Shown here in pieces: positions 37,251 through 47,225 of a stretch of 64,000 bases of DNA. Below the pieces are notes generated by a model. The model worked only from the letters and a program-made list of their open reading frames with translations, made no database searches and had not been told where the DNA came from. Within the stretch, counting starts at the first letter, position 1. Each line of letters starts with the position of its first letter. Source of the stretch: Tsuneonella deserti (GTDB lineage Bacteria; Pseudomonadota; Alphaproteobacteria; Sphingomonadales; Sphingomonadaceae); the NCBI RefSeq assembly GCF_014644315.1, contig NZ_BMKL01000001.1, positions 1,499,001 to 1,563,000 on the forward strand, in the 5' to 3' direction. Both the position numbers and the translations under genes were made by a program.

Positions 37251-37422
37251 GGCGAGCGGTCCGTTTTACGCTTCGCGGATACCCGCGAAGGGCATCCGGC
37301 TGGAATATAGACAGAACCGGCCCTGGCCGCAGTGGGGGCCAGAACCGGTGCGCCGCCCCCTTAGGCAGAGGGATGGGCCGAGTCAATCAACGCGGATGCC
37401 TGGAACCAGAATCCCGGTAAAT
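37251..37422 (-). promoter_or_regulatory. Leader and promoter region of the F0 operon
   Basis: On the minus strand a -10-like TATATT lies at 37309-37304. Downstream, a perfect 8-bp hairpin (CTTCGCGG/CCGCGAAG, 37271-37290) ends 20 nt before the TTG start of atpI. No convincing -35 was found. No gene is seen in the ~170 bp. Confidence 0.35.
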
Positions 37423-37812
37423 TTATGGGCAGCGGCTATCGCGCAACGGCGGAGCAGTGGTCCGGGTCTGCCAGCTTCCGTCGGGAGCCTGGTACTTTTC
37501 CCCCGGGACGGTCTTGGCAATGGCTGCACAGCCCGCGGCGAAAGCGAATTCTTCCAGCGTGGCCGGCGGGTTGGCCGTCTTCGCCGCTTCGGTGTACTTG
37601 TCACGCCGCTGGATGTTGATGTCGCTGACGAGACGGCGAAGCTCGGCGGTGCCGGCGCCTACCACTCCGAGATACCCGTCCATCTTTTCGCCCACCTGGC
37701 CGGCAGAACGCGCCGCCGCGTATTCGGGGGAGCGCTGCGCAAGGGCGGGCGATGCGGCCAACATACCCGTGGCCAGCCCGGCCGCAGCGATGATCTTCCA
37801 GACGGTGTTCAT
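37423..37812 (-). CDS. ydbL: YdbL family periplasmic protein (DUF1318)
   Basis: 129 aa from ATG 37812; an upstream TTG is not needed because an SD-like AAGGA lies ~9-10 nt before the ATG. A signal peptide ends ...SPALA (about 25). The mature part (QVGEKMDGYLGVV, IN-QRRDKYTEAAKT...) matches the YdbL/DUF1318 core. In E. coli YdbL is thought to be a chaperone for the YdbH-YnbE complex. The start overlaps the ynbE stop by one base (TGATG). Confidence 0.87.
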   Translation of the reverse strand: MNTVWKIIAAAGLATGMLAASPALAQRSPEYAAARSAGQVGEKMDGYLGVVGAGTAELRRLVSDINIQRRDKYTEAAKTANPPATLEEFAFAAGCAAIAKTVPGEKYQAPDGSWQTRTTAPPLRDSRCP

Positions 37813-38000
37813 CAAAAGATGTCCTTGTTTTCCTCGATCGTCCGGTCCGCTTCAGCGGCCAGGCGATAAATCACTTCCTGGCGGATGTTGACATTAAGCT
37901 CGATCACGATGGGTTTGTCGGGAGCCGTCACATTGACGCACCCACCCAGCGCAACCGTCGCTACCACCGCCAGCGGCACTGCCTTCGCCAATCCGGCCAT
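37812..38000 (-). CDS. ynbE: YnbE family lipoprotein
   Basis: 62 aa from ATG 38000, supported by AGGGG 7 nt upstream; the ATG at 38018 is less well placed. The lipobox LGGC puts the lipidated Cys at 21. The mature part CVNVTAPDKPIVIELNVNIRQEV is the YnbE signature. In E. coli the outer-membrane YnbE caps the inner-membrane YdbH to make a lipid-transport bridge. It sits between ydbH and ydbL, as expected. Confidence 0.88.
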   Translation of the reverse strand: MAGLAKAVPLAVVATVALGGCVNVTAPDKPIVIELNVNIRQEVIYRLAAEADRTIEENKDIF

Positions 38001-38065
38001 GCGATTACCCCTGTTCATGGCAGCAGGTTTCGCAAGGCTTCTGTCGCAGGTCAATTCGTGGCGGA

Positions 38066-41000
38066 TCATGGCATTTTCTCGCTTTCGGACGTCTGAACGG
38101 GCGGCACGTCGGGGATGATGTCTTCAGGCTTGATCGCGGGCGGGGGCGCAGTGACCTCGCGCTGCAGGACGCTGCCGTCGGCGTTAAGCAAGCCCACGTC
38201 CCGCGGATCGCGCACCGATGCTGGATCATACATTGCCTTGATGGAGGTGATCAGCTGGTAGAACGGCGCGCGAATGTTGATGTTGAAGCGCAGGGGCAGG
38301 TTTTCGAAGCGACGGGTGATGAAGTTGCGCTTTGCGCGGGCTCCCTGCTTGACTCCGTCGAACCGGACTTTGGTGACGATTTCGCCGGTCAGGCTGCCGT
38401 CCATCCCTACGCTCATCTGCTGGTAGTCGAGCGACCGTAGCGCCTCGAAGGCGAAGTTTGCCATCGTGCCAAGGTCGCGGCGGGTAAGCTCGCCGAGATA
38501 GGAGATATTGCCCCCCGGCGATCTGGCAATCAGCAGTCCGCCCTCAATGCGGCCATTACCAGATGAATCGAACACAATGGGCAGCGTTCCGTCGAACGTG
38601 CCGGTAGCGTTGATGTTCGAGAGATCCATTTGCTCGACGAACTGGCCGGCCTGAAGACCTTCGATCTCGAAGATGTAACGGCGCTCTTCGCTCACCCCGA
38701 GGTTGAGCGTGGTGGATCGGAGAGTCAGGGTGCCGCCCATGAACGGCCAGCGCGCACCCTCCACGCCGAGAATCTGCCCGTCGCGCAGCGAGAACGCGAA
38801 TTCGCCATCGGTAACCTCGATCCCGGGGTTGACCGAGCCGACTCGAATGCGCTGGCCGGGTGCAGTTGTCAGGCCGAGAAGGTCGGTGAACTCGACTGTA
38901 CCGCTGGCTCCGCGCACGGGACCGAAGGAAGCGGCGAAATCGAGCGCGTCGCTCGAGAAACTGCCGGTGCTTTTCACCCCGCTCGCGTTCCAGGCGATCC
39001 GGCCGGTTCCGCGGACCGTCCCCGAAACATTTGCCACGACGCCCTTGGCGGCAGGCAGCAGCTGAAAAGGTTGGAGCCGCCGGTCGAAGAGAACCCCTTT
39101 CACTGCGAGATCGGCGTGGCCGACGCCGCTGCCCAGATCGTGCAAGATCGCCGCTTCGACCACCTCTCGACCGGTCCCGGGTTCACGCAGGGTGGCGAGC
39201 GCGCGGATGAGATTGTCGCGCAAGGTGAGAGTGGCGCCAGACGACACGAGCGGGCTGAAGCGAGCGGCCTGGTTGCGGTCGACCAGCCGGAATTCGCCAT
39301 CGCCCAGGGAAAGCGCACCGCCAGCGTAACGCCAGTTGCCCGATGCGTTCAGCAGGTCGAGCGGCACGCCGTACAACCGCACATCGGCATCCGCAAACCG
39401 GCCGCCAATCTCCCGCCCGAAGGTAGCGGTAAGGTTCGCGATCCGGAAGCTGCTGGCAGTTGCGGCGGGACCAAGCGAGACGTCCACGGCGCGCGCGCTC
39501 AGTGCGCCGGGGTAAGCGAAACCGACCGGCCCCGTCTTCAGCCGGATCGCCGTGTCGGCCAGCCGGCCAGACAGGTTAAGCGACGGTGCGCCGGCGGCGA
39601 TCCTCAGCCCCCGACCATCCCGTCGCAGGATCGGCTGTCCGGCACTCGGACACAGGGTCAGCGACCGGCGGTCCAGGGAGAGAGACGCAAGCTCCAGTCG
39701 GTCGAATCCGATCTTCGTGCAACGTCTCCACAGCGCGAGAGCCCCTCCCGGCGACCAGTTGCCATCCAGGGGCAAGGCGAGATTTCGGGCCGATCCACCC
39801 GGAAGCACTCCGCTTGCACGTGCGCGGCCTGCAAAACCGAGCGCTCCGTTCGGGTTCTGGGCGACCACGAGCTCCGGTATTTCGAGCGAACTCGATCCCG
39901 CGCGATATTGCGCCATCCGCAAGCGAAGCACTGCCTTGCCTGCGGGGCCCTGCTCCATCCGGCCGACAATCCGCGGGAGACCCGCGCCCCCGGTTGCAAA
40001 GTTGCCCGAGAAGCGGACCGCCCCTGTCCTCGGCAGGCTCAATTGACCGCGCGACAAGGCGAGCAAGGTGGCGCCGCTCCCCCCGCGCAAAGACGCCTGG
40101 GGTACCACCAAGCTCGTGCCGCTCCGCGTACGACGGGCGGTGAAGCGCGCCGCCAGGCTGCTGGCGCGCCCTTCCCGTGCAAGCGCCCCTCGGGCTTGTT
40201 GCAGCAGAGGCCCCAGCAACGTCCCTTCCACCGATCTTCCCGCATCGGCTAAAGCTGCGTCGAGGCCCGCGCCCACGCGCAGGCCGTTCCCCACAACTTC
40301 CGCCTGCAATTCGCTCGTGGCCAATCCGTCGCGCGCCCGCACGGTCCCCTCGGCAGTCACGAGTGCGGCGCGAAGCTGCGGATGCGACAAGCCTCGGGCG
40401 GCCAGCGAGTAGCGGCCGTTGAGCTTTCCGGCGCGCCAATTCGCCCGCAGGGTGCCTGCGAGGCCATTCGCACGAATGCCGCCCGCTGCGAACCGTGCTG
40501 TTTCCAGCCGCCCTCCGCCCTCCAGCCCCTTGAAATCCGCGTCGACCGTGGTGTCGAGCGCGAGCGCTGCTTTCTCCACCGCGAACCCTCGGTTTCCGCA
40601 CGATAAACGACCCAGCCGGAGCGGCCCCTTGATCGTTGCCTTTCCGTCCTTGCTTGATACTCGGCCGAACAACGTGGTCGCTCGCGCGGAGCACCCGCCG
40701 CCATCGAGCTTTGGGGAGGCGACGGCAAGGATTCCGGAGAAGCCACTGTCGAGCTTGCCCGCACCATCAGCCTTCAATCCGACCGGGCCGAAATCGGTCT
40801 TCACAAGTGCCCTTCCATCGACAAGATGGAGATCGAGCCTGGGCAAGCCAGGGGGTTTGCCGGTCTTGCGGAAGAGCGCCTTGTCCAGCGATCCGAAGCT
40901 GAGCTGTCCTGACCTGAAGCTACCGTACAAACGCGGGCGGATCAGCGTGATACGGCCGATCGTGGGAGTGCCCAGCCGATAGACGATCGGGACCTCGGCG

Positions 41001-41284
41001 CGCTCTACCGTAAGGTCGGGCGCACGGGGATCGCCCACCACGATATTGGTAAGAACCTGCCGGTCGGGACCGATCCGGCTGATCTTGTAAGTAGCCGGTA
41101 TGTCGTACTGGCGCAGCTGGCGCTCGATGATGTTTTCCGCGATCCGCTCGCGCGAGAACCAAATTCCCGCCACTGCCACCAAGAGGACGAGCAGAGTTAC
41201 GAGCAGGACGCGCAGCCACCATCGCCGCCGCGCAGGCTCGCTGGCGAACGCAGCCTCATCAACCTCGCTGTCGGCCTCCGCCAT
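38066..41284 (-). CDS. ydbH: YdbH family intermembrane (AsmA-like) transport protein
   Basis: 1072 aa from ATG 41284. A short acidic cytosolic tail, one N-terminal TM helix (WLRVLLVTLLVLLVAVAGIWF, ~22-42), then more than 1000 periplasmic residues of beta-rich AsmA/TamB-like repeats, ending with the conserved C-terminal YdbH/dicarboxylate-transport-type domain (GSLTGEIVTKVRFDGVKQG, FNINIRAPFYQL). E. coli YdbH is an inner-membrane-anchored groove that acts with TamB and YhdP in phospholipid traffic to the outer membrane. The gene is followed by ynbE and ydbL, confirming the assignment. Confidence 0.88.
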   Translation of the reverse strand: MAEADSEVDEAAFASEPARRRWWLRVLLVTLLVLLVAVAGIWFSRERIAENIIERQLRQYDIPATYKISRIGPDRQVLTNIVVGDPRAPDLTVERAEVPIVYRLGTPTIGRITLIRPRLYGSFRSGQLSFGSLDKALFRKTGKPPGLPRLDLHLVDGRALVKTDFGPVGLKADGAGKLDSGFSGILAVASPKLDGGGCSARATTLFGRVSSKDGKATIKGPLRLGRLSCGNRGFAVEKAALALDTTVDADFKGLEGGGRLETARFAAGGIRANGLAGTLRANWRAGKLNGRYSLAARGLSHPQLRAALVTAEGTVRARDGLATSELQAEVVGNGLRVGAGLDAALADAGRSVEGTLLGPLLQQARGALAREGRASSLAARFTARRTRSGTSLVVPQASLRGGSGATLLALSRGQLSLPRTGAVRFSGNFATGGAGLPRIVGRMEQGPAGKAVLRLRMAQYRAGSSSLEIPELVVAQNPNGALGFAGRARASGVLPGGSARNLALPLDGNWSPGGALALWRRCTKIGFDRLELASLSLDRRSLTLCPSAGQPILRRDGRGLRIAAGAPSLNLSGRLADTAIRLKTGPVGFAYPGALSARAVDVSLGPAATASSFRIANLTATFGREIGGRFADADVRLYGVPLDLLNASGNWRYAGGALSLGDGEFRLVDRNQAARFSPLVSSGATLTLRDNLIRALATLREPGTGREVVEAAILHDLGSGVGHADLAVKGVLFDRRLQPFQLLPAAKGVVANVSGTVRGTGRIAWNASGVKSTGSFSSDALDFAASFGPVRGASGTVEFTDLLGLTTAPGQRIRVGSVNPGIEVTDGEFAFSLRDGQILGVEGARWPFMGGTLTLRSTTLNLGVSEERRYIFEIEGLQAGQFVEQMDLSNINATGTFDGTLPIVFDSSGNGRIEGGLLIARSPGGNISYLGELTRRDLGTMANFAFEALRSLDYQQMSVGMDGSLTGEIVTKVRFDGVKQGARAKRNFITRRFENLPLRFNINIRAPFYQLITSIKAMYDPASVRDPRDVGLLNADGSVLQREVTAPPPAIKPEDIIPDVPPVQTSESEKMP

Positions 41285-41339
41285 CGACCCCCACTTGCGC
41301 GCACCGTCTGCCAAAGGCAATGCGCCGGAACGTAACGCG

Positions 41340-42044
41340 ATGCGGGGGGAAAGGTTGCCGCAAGCTGAAGCCGCTGCCGGTCCGGCCGGCCATCGGGCAC
41401 GCCTGCGCCAGCGCCTGCTGGACGGAGGGACCGAGGCCCTGGCCGATTACGAGGTCCTCGAATTCCTCCTGTTCGCCGCGAACCCTCGCGGGGACACGAA
41501 GCCGCTCGCAAAAACTCTCCTTGCCCGGTTCGGCTCGCTCAATGCCGTGCTCAATGCCGAACCCGGCGCTCTGAAACAGGTCTCGGGAATGGGCGAGACC
41601 GGCGCTGCGGCGCTCAAGGCAGTGGCGCTCGCGGCGCGCAGAATGGCCCGCGGCGAGGTGCAATCGAAACCGGTACTTGGCAGCTGGCAGGCGCTGCTGG
41701 ACTATCTGACGATCGACATGGCCCATTTGACAGTCGAACGCGTCCGGGTCCTCTATCTGGACACCCGCAATCGCCTGATCGTCGATCACCATGTCGGCGA
41801 CGGGTCGGTGGACGAGGCGGCGATCCATCCGCGCGAGGTCGTGCGCAAGGCACTCGATGTGGGAGCCACGGCGATGATCCTTGTCCACAACCATCCCAGC
41901 GGCAATCCGGAGCCCAGCCGTGCCGACATCGACATCACGCGCCGTATCGCGGAAGCCGGAAGGCTGCTGGGTATCGTCGTCCACGATCACGTGATCGTCG
42001 GCCGATCCGGGCATGTGAGCCTGAAAGCGAAAGGGCTGATCTAG
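41340..42044 (+). CDS. radC: RadC family JAB/MPN-domain protein
   Basis: 234 aa. A helix-hairpin-helix-like N-terminal part (DYEVLEFLLF, QVSGMGETGAAALKA) is followed by the JAMM metalloprotease-like domain with His183, His185 and Asp196 (LVHNHPSGNP...SRAD). Its role is unresolved; the old DNA-repair name is not well supported. No good SD precedes ATG 41340, and the frame stays open upstream into the divergent ydbH gene, so the start is uncertain. Confidence 0.85.
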   Translation: MRGERLPQAEAAAGPAGHRARLRQRLLDGGTEALADYEVLEFLLFAANPRGDTKPLAKTLLARFGSLNAVLNAEPGALKQVSGMGETGAAALKAVALAARRMARGEVQSKPVLGSWQALLDYLTIDMAHLTVERVRVLYLDTRNRLIVDHHVGDGSVDEAAIHPREVVRKALDVGATAMILVHNHPSGNPEPSRADIDITRRIAEAGRLLGIVVHDHVIVGRSGHVSLKAKGLI

Positions 42045-42055
42045 CCTCGTCATTG

Positions 42056-42074
42056 CCCGCCAAGCGGAGGCGGG
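42056..42074 (+). terminator. Hairpin after radC
   Basis: CCCGCC (42056-42061) pairs with GGCGGG (42069-42074) across a 7-nt loop, 12 nt past the radC stop and followed only by TT. It may slow or end radC transcription before purB. Confidence 0.4.
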
Positions 42075-42134
42075 TTGCCATCGGCGGCCCGTCCCCCTAG
42101 CCGCTCGCTCGCAGCCGTCCACCGGAGTCGATCA

Positions 42135-43448
42135 ATGGTCCCCCGCTATGCCCGCCCCGCGATGACCGCGATCTGGGAGCCCGAAGCGCGTTACCGCATC
42201 TGGTTCGAGATCGAAGCCCACGCGACCGAGAAGCTCGGCGAACTGGGGGTCGTCCCGCCCAGCGCGGCGAAAGCATTGTGGGCCTGGTGGAACACCAATC
42301 CCCGGATCGACGTCGCGGCGATCGACGCGATCGAGGCCGTGACAAAGCATGACGTAATCGCCTTCCTTACCTGGGTTGCCGAACAGGTGGGCGACGAGGC
42401 GCGCTTCATGCACCAGGGCATGACAAGCTCGGACGTGCTCGACACGACACTGGCGGTGCAGCTGGCACGCGCCAGCGACATCCTCATAGAAGATCTCGAC
42501 CAGCTACTCGCTGCGATCAGGCGGCGTGCCAAAGAACACAAGTACACGCCGACCATTGGCCGCAGCCACGGCATTCATGCCGAACCGGTCACCTTCGGCC
42601 TCAAGCTGGCGCAGGCTTATGCCGAGTTCTCCCGCTGCCGCGAGCGCATGGTGGCGGCTCGCTCGGAAATCGCGACTTGCGCAATCAGCGGCGCCGTCGG
42701 GACGTTCGCCAACGTCGATCCATCAGTCGAAGCTCATGTAGCCCAGAAGCTCGGCCTCGCGGTCGAGCCTATCAGCACCCAGGTGATCCCGCGCGATCGC
42801 CACGCGATGTTCTTTGCCGTGCTGGGGGTTATCGCCAGCAGCGTCGAGCGACTGGCGATCGAAGTGCGCCACCTGCAGCGAACCGAAGTGCTCGAGGCGG
42901 AGGAATATTTCTCACCTGGACAAAAGGGCAGTTCCGCGATGCCGCACAAGCGCAATCCGGTTCTGACCGAGAACCTCACCGGCCTGGCCCGTGTCGTCCG
43001 TTCGGCGGTCGTCCCGGCGATGGAGAACGTCGCGCTTTGGCACGAGCGGGACATCAGTCATTCGTCGGTCGAGCGCTTCATCGGGCCAGATGCGACGATC
43101 ACGCTCGATTTCGCGCTCGCACGGCTGACGGGGGTTATCGACAAGCTCCTGGTCTATCCGGAGAGAATGCGAAAGAACCTCGACCGGATGGGTGGTCTCG
43201 TCCACTCCCAGCGCGTACTGCTTGCGCTCACCCAGGCCGGCGTGAGCCGTGAGGATGCCTACCGCCTGGTCCAGCGCAACGCGATGAAAGTATGGGAAAG
43301 CGACGGGGCGCTGTCGCTGCTCGAGTTGCTGAAGGCAGACCCCGAGGTAACCGCCGCGCTTTCGCCAGAGGACCTCGAGGCCAAGTTCGATCTCGATTAT
43401 CATTTCGCCCACGTCGACACGATCTTCGCCCGCGTCTTCCCCTCCTGA
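42135..43448 (+). CDS. purB: Adenylosuccinate lyase
   Basis: 437 aa from ATG 42135 (MVPRYARPAM; GGAG 7 nt upstream). It catalyses two steps of purine synthesis (SAICAR to AICAR and adenylosuccinate to AMP). Active-site parts are visible: GRSHGIHAEPVTFG, TSSDVLDT, and the flexible Ser loop GSSAMPHKRNP, the fumarase-superfamily signature. Complete. Confidence 0.96.
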   Translation: MVPRYARPAMTAIWEPEARYRIWFEIEAHATEKLGELGVVPPSAAKALWAWWNTNPRIDVAAIDAIEAVTKHDVIAFLTWVAEQVGDEARFMHQGMTSSDVLDTTLAVQLARASDILIEDLDQLLAAIRRRAKEHKYTPTIGRSHGIHAEPVTFGLKLAQAYAEFSRCRERMVAARSEIATCAISGAVGTFANVDPSVEAHVAQKLGLAVEPISTQVIPRDRHAMFFAVLGVIASSVERLAIEVRHLQRTEVLEAEEYFSPGQKGSSAMPHKRNPVLTENLTGLARVVRSAVVPAMENVALWHERDISHSSVERFIGPDATITLDFALARLTGVIDKLLVYPERMRKNLDRMGGLVHSQRVLLALTQAGVSREDAYRLVQRNAMKVWESDGALSLLELLKADPEVTAALSPEDLEAKFDLDYHFAHVDTIFARVFPS

Positions 43449-43524
43449 CGGGCACGCCCTTCCCTTCAATCCCCATCTTGCCTAGACCGGGCCAGCAACG
43501 GTTACGTCTTCAAGGAGAACGCCC

Positions 43525-43866
43525 ATGCAGATCGTTCGCACAATCGTCTGGGCCGCCTTGCTAGCGCTCCTTCTGGCGTTCAGCTTTTTCAACTGGCGCC
43601 CGGTCGAAGTGCAGATCTGGGACAATCTGGTGCTGGAAACCAAGATACCCGCACTCGTGATTGTCGCTTTCCTGCTGGGGCTGGTGCCGATGTGGCTGAT
43701 CCATCGTGGCAGCAAGTGGCGGCTGCAGCGGCGGGTCGCGACGCTGGAGAACGCGGTGCGCGCGCAAGCCGTGGCGCCCACTGCCCCGCCAGTTGAACGA
43801 CCCCTGACCCGCCCCGACGCGCCGGTCGAAGGCGCTCCGGTGCCCCGCAGCGAAATACTTGGATGA
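43525..43866 (+). CDS. LapA-like (DUF1049) membrane protein
   Basis: 113 aa with AAGGAG 8 nt before the ATG. Two TM helices (IVWAALLALLLAFSFFNW; ALVIVAFLLGLVPMWLI) flank the conserved NWRPVEVQIW...LETKIPALVI segment of the LapA/DUF1049 family. A basic coiled stretch and a Pro-rich tail follow on the cytosolic side. E. coli LapA works in LPS assembly control with LapB; no lapB gene is here. It overlaps pyrF by 4 nt. Confidence 0.85.
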   Translation: MQIVRTIVWAALLALLLAFSFFNWRPVEVQIWDNLVLETKIPALVIVAFLLGLVPMWLIHRGSKWRLQRRVATLENAVRAQAVAPTAPPVERPLTRPDAPVEGAPVPRSEILG

Positions 43867-44537
43867 GCAATCCGGTTTACCTTGCGCTCGACCTGCCGCG
43901 GTTGGACGAAGCGAAAGCGCTCGCGAACCGGGTCAAGGCTCACGTCGGCGGCATCAAGCTCGGGCTAGAATTCTTTTGCGCGCATGGTCACCACGGGGTG
44001 CACGAAATCGCGCGGATCGGCCTGCCGATATTCCTCGATCTCAAGTTCCACGATATCCCCAACACCGTCGCCGGCGCGATGCAGGCTATCCACGTCCTGG
44101 AGCCGGCCATCGTCACCGTCCACGCCAGTGGCGGCCGGGCCATGATGGAAGATGCAAAGGCGGCCGCCGGAAACGGCACGAAGGTCGTTGCCGTGACCAT
44201 GCTCACCAGCCTCGACGAACGCGATCTTGCGCGCACGGGGGTGATGGGCAATGCGCACGACCAGGTTCTTCGCCTGGCGGAACTGGCGCATATCGCGGGT
44301 CTCGACGGCGTCGTGTGCTCCGGACACGAAGTGAAGTCGGTGCATGGCCAGTGGAAGGATGGGTTTTTCGTGGTTCCTGGTTTGCGGCTTGCCGGGCATG
44401 GGGTCGGCGACCAGAAGCGTGTGGTGACGCCGCGTCAGGCCCGCGATGATGGTGCCAGCGTGCTGGTGGTCGGCAGGCCGATCAGCCGCGCTGATGATCC
44501 CGTGGAAGCCGCGCGCAATATCGAGGCGACGCTGTAA
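43863..44537 (+). CDS. pyrF: Orotidine 5'-phosphate decarboxylase
   Basis: The last step of UMP synthesis. 224 aa, with Lys61 and Asp64 in the catalytic DLKFHDIPNTV, and the C-terminal phosphate site VVGRPISRADDPVEAA. Begins with ATGA overlapping the lapA stop. trpF follows 2 nt later. Confidence 0.96.
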   Translation: MSNPVYLALDLPRLDEAKALANRVKAHVGGIKLGLEFFCAHGHHGVHEIARIGLPIFLDLKFHDIPNTVAGAMQAIHVLEPAIVTVHASGGRAMMEDAKAAAGNGTKVVAVTMLTSLDERDLARTGVMGNAHDQVLRLAELAHIAGLDGVVCSGHEVKSVHGQWKDGFFVVPGLRLAGHGVGDQKRVVTPRQARDDGASVLVVGRPISRADDPVEAARNIEATL

Positions 44538-44539
44538 GG

Positions 44540-45175
44540 ATGTCCCGCCCGCTCGTTAAGGTATGCGGCTGCAACAGCGCGGAAGCGGTTGACGCGGCGG
44601 TGGACGCGGGCGCCGATTACATCGGGCTGGTTCACTATGCGCCCTCCCCGCGTCACGTCACGTTGGAGCAAGGGGCCGCGCTGCGGGCGCGCGTCCCCTC
44701 CACCACGAAGGTCGTTCTCCTGCTGGTCAACGAACAGCCGCTGCCGACCGCGCAGGCGGTGGATGCCGTTCGGCCTGACATCGTCCAGTTCCATGGCGGT
44801 GAAACCCCCGAATGGCTGGGCCTTCTCAAGCGGGCAGTCTCGCACGAGCTGTGGAAGGCGATCGGCGTTCGCAGCGCGGCGACACTCACCGACACGCTGC
44901 GCTACCGCGGGGCAGCTGACCGCATTCTCTACGATGCCGCACCTGGCGTGCTGCCGGGCGGGAACGGCCTTGCCCTTGACTGGTCGCTGCTGACGAACTT
45001 CCGCCACGAACTGCCCTGGGGTCTTGCCGGCGGGCTCAATCCCGACAACGTGGCCGAGGCGATCCGCGTGACCGGCGCCCCGCTGGTGGACGCGTCGAGC
45101 GGCCTCGAGAGCGCGCCGGGTGTCAAGGACCCGGGCCGCATCCGTGCCTTCATCGAGGCGGCCCGCGGCGGCTAG
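44540..45175 (+). CDS. trpF: Phosphoribosylanthranilate isomerase
   Basis: The third step of tryptophan synthesis, a TIM barrel of 211 aa. The catalytic Cys9 is in VKVCGC; the general-acid Asp is in ILYDAAPG; the phosphate site is [10 protein letters not shown]. It opens the trpFBA part of the operon; trpEGDC are not in the window. Confidence 0.95.
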   Translation: MSRPLVKVCGCNSAEAVDAAVDAGADYIGLVHYAPSPRHVTLEQGAALRARVPSTTKVVLLLVNEQPLPTAQAVDAVRPDIVQFHGGETPEWLGLLKRAVSHELWKAIGVRSAATLTDTLRYRGAADRILYDAAPGVLPGGNGLALDWSLLTNFRHELPWGLAGGLNPDNVAEAIRVTGAPLVDASSGLESAPGVKDPGRIRAFIEAARGG

Positions 45176-45222
45176 GCAAACGAATCTCGACTTCGCACCC
45201 TGTCGGCGGCAAGGGGAGCGCG

Positions 45223-46431
45223 ATGAACAGCCCCAACTCATTCCGCAACCAACCCGACGAACGCGGCCACTTCGGCGGCTACGGCGGCCGTTATGTCGCC
45301 GAGACGTTGATGCCGCTGATCCTGGAGCTGGAAGCGGCATATCGCGCGGCGCAGGCGGACCCCTCGTTTCAGGCCGAGTTCGACGATCTTATGGCGAACT
45401 ACGTCGGACGGCCCAGCCCGCTCTACTTCGCCCCCCGCCTGACCGAGGCGCTCGGCGGCGCGCAAATCTGGTTCAAGCGCGACGAGCTCAACCACACCGG
45501 CGCGCACAAGATCAACAACTGCATCGGGCAGATCCTGCTTGCGATCCGCATGGGCAAGAAGAAGATCATCGCCGAAACCGGCGCTGGCCAGCACGGGGTC
45601 GCAACGGCGACGGTCTGCGCGCGGTTCGGCCTTCCCTGCACGATCTTCATGGGCGCCACGGACGTCAGTCGCCAGCAGCCGAACGTGTTCCGCATGAAGC
45701 TGCTCGGGGCCGAGGTGATCCCTGTCACCAGCGGAGCGGCCACCCTCAAGGACGCGATGAACGAGGCGCTGCGCCACTGGGTCGCGAACGTCGAGGACAC
45801 GTTCTACATTATCGGCACTGCCGCCGGTCCGCATCCCTACCCCGAGATGGTGCGCGATTTCCAATCGGTCATCGGCAAGGAAGCGCGCGCGCAGATGCTC
45901 GAGCGGACCGGCCGCCTGCCCGATCTGCTGGTTGCAGCGATCGGAGGGGGAAGCAACGCGATCGGGTTGTTCCATCCGTTCCTCGACGATGCCGAGGTCA
46001 AGATGCTCGGCGTCGAGGCGGCGGGGCACGGCCTCGACAAGCAGCACGCTGCTTCCCTTGCGGGTGGTTTCCCGGGAGTGCTCCACGGCAACAAGACCTA
46101 CCTGCTGCAGGACGAAGACGGCCAGATCGCCGAGGCGCATTCGATTTCGGCGGGCCTGGACTACCCCGGAATCGGCCCCGAGCACGCCTGGCTCAAGGAA
46201 ACCGGACGCGTCGAATACACCGCGATTGATGACAATGAAGCGCTCGATGCGTTCCAGATTCTCTGCCGAACAGAAGGTATCATACCGGCACTCGAGCCGA
46301 GTCACGCCATCGCCGCGGTCGCAAGGCGCGCGAAGGAGATGGACCGCGATGCCATCATTCTCGCCAACCTGTGCGGACGCGGTGACAAGGACATCTTCAC
46401 GGTAGCCGAGGCGCTGGGAGTGGAGATGTGA
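45223..46431 (+). CDS. trpB: Tryptophan synthase beta chain
   Basis: The 402-aa PLP enzyme that joins indole and serine. The PLP lysine is Lys96 in HTGAHKINN, the phosphate loop is GGGSNAIG, and Glu/Ser positions are in [16 protein letters not shown] lies ~6 nt before the ATG. It overlaps trpA by 4 nt. Confidence 0.98.
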   Translation: MNSPNSFRNQPDERGHFGGYGGRYVAETLMPLILELEAAYRAAQADPSFQAEFDDLMANYVGRPSPLYFAPRLTEALGGAQIWFKRDELNHTGAHKINNCIGQILLAIRMGKKKIIAETGAGQHGVATATVCARFGLPCTIFMGATDVSRQQPNVFRMKLLGAEVIPVTSGAATLKDAMNEALRHWVANVEDTFYIIGTAAGPHPYPEMVRDFQSVIGKEARAQMLERTGRLPDLLVAAIGGGSNAIGLFHPFLDDAEVKMLGVEAAGHGLDKQHAASLAGGFPGVLHGNKTYLLQDEDGQIAEAHSISAGLDYPGIGPEHAWLKETGRVEYTAIDDNEALDAFQILCRTEGIIPALEPSHAIAAVARRAKEMDRDAIILANLCGRGDKDIFTVAEALGVEM

Positions 46432-47225
46432 GCCAGCGTCTCGCCTCCGCATTCGCCAGGGGCCGGCCCGCGCTCGTCTGCTTTCTGACTGCCGGCGACG
46501 GCGATACGGCATCGAACCTCGATGCCTTGGTCGCCGGCGGTGCGGACGTGATCGAGCTGGGGATGCCGTTCACCGATCCGATGGCCGACGGCCCTGCCAT
46601 CCAGGCCGCCAACATCCGCAGCCTGGCTGCCGGAACGACCAATCGCGACGTGCTGCTGATCGCCAACGAGTTCCGCGAGCGGCACCCCGACGTGCCGCTG
46701 GTGCTGATGGGCTATGCCAACCCGATGATCCGCCGCGGGCCCGAGTGGTTCGCTTCGGAAGCGTCCGCCTGCGGGGTGGACGGGGTCATCTGCGTCGATA
46801 TTCCGCCGGAGGAGGACGACGCGCTCGGACCGGCGCTGCGCGACGCCGGGATCGATCTCATCCGCCTTGCCACCCCGACCACCGACGCCCGGCGCTTGCC
46901 GACGGTACTCGAAGGTTCGTCCGGCTTCGTCTATTACGTCTCGGTCGCGGGCATCACGGGTCTGCAACAGGCGAACACCGCCTCGATCGAAAGCGCGGTC
47001 GCCCGGCTCAAGGCGGCGACTGACCTTCCCATCGCGGTCGGGTTCGGGGTCCGCACTCCGGAGCAGGCGGGCGCCATCGCGCGAGTGGCAGACGGCGTGG
47101 TCGTCGGCTCCGCGCTCGTCGAACTTGTCGAGCACCACGGCGTCCACGCGCCGGAACACATCAGGGCGCTGACCGCTTCGCTGGCCGAAGCCGTGCACGC
47201 GCAAAACAAGGAGATCGCCGGATGA
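46428..47225 (+). CDS. trpA: Tryptophan synthase alpha chain
   Basis: 265 aa from GTG 46428, overlapping the trpB stop (GTGA). Catalytic Glu43 ([11 protein letters not shown]) and Asp54 (ADGPAIQ) are in place, and the phosphate site [10 protein letters not shown] is conserved. It cleaves indole-3-glycerol phosphate and channels indole to TrpB. Confidence 0.97.
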   Translation: MSQRLASAFARGRPALVCFLTAGDGDTASNLDALVAGGADVIELGMPFTDPMADGPAIQAANIRSLAAGTTNRDVLLIANEFRERHPDVPLVLMGYANPMIRRGPEWFASEASACGVDGVICVDIPPEEDDALGPALRDAGIDLIRLATPTTDARRLPTVLEGSSGFVYYVSVAGITGLQQANTASIESAVARLKAATDLPIAVGFGVRTPEQAGAIARVADGVVVGSALVELVEHHGVHAPEHIRALTASLAEAVHAQNKEIAG

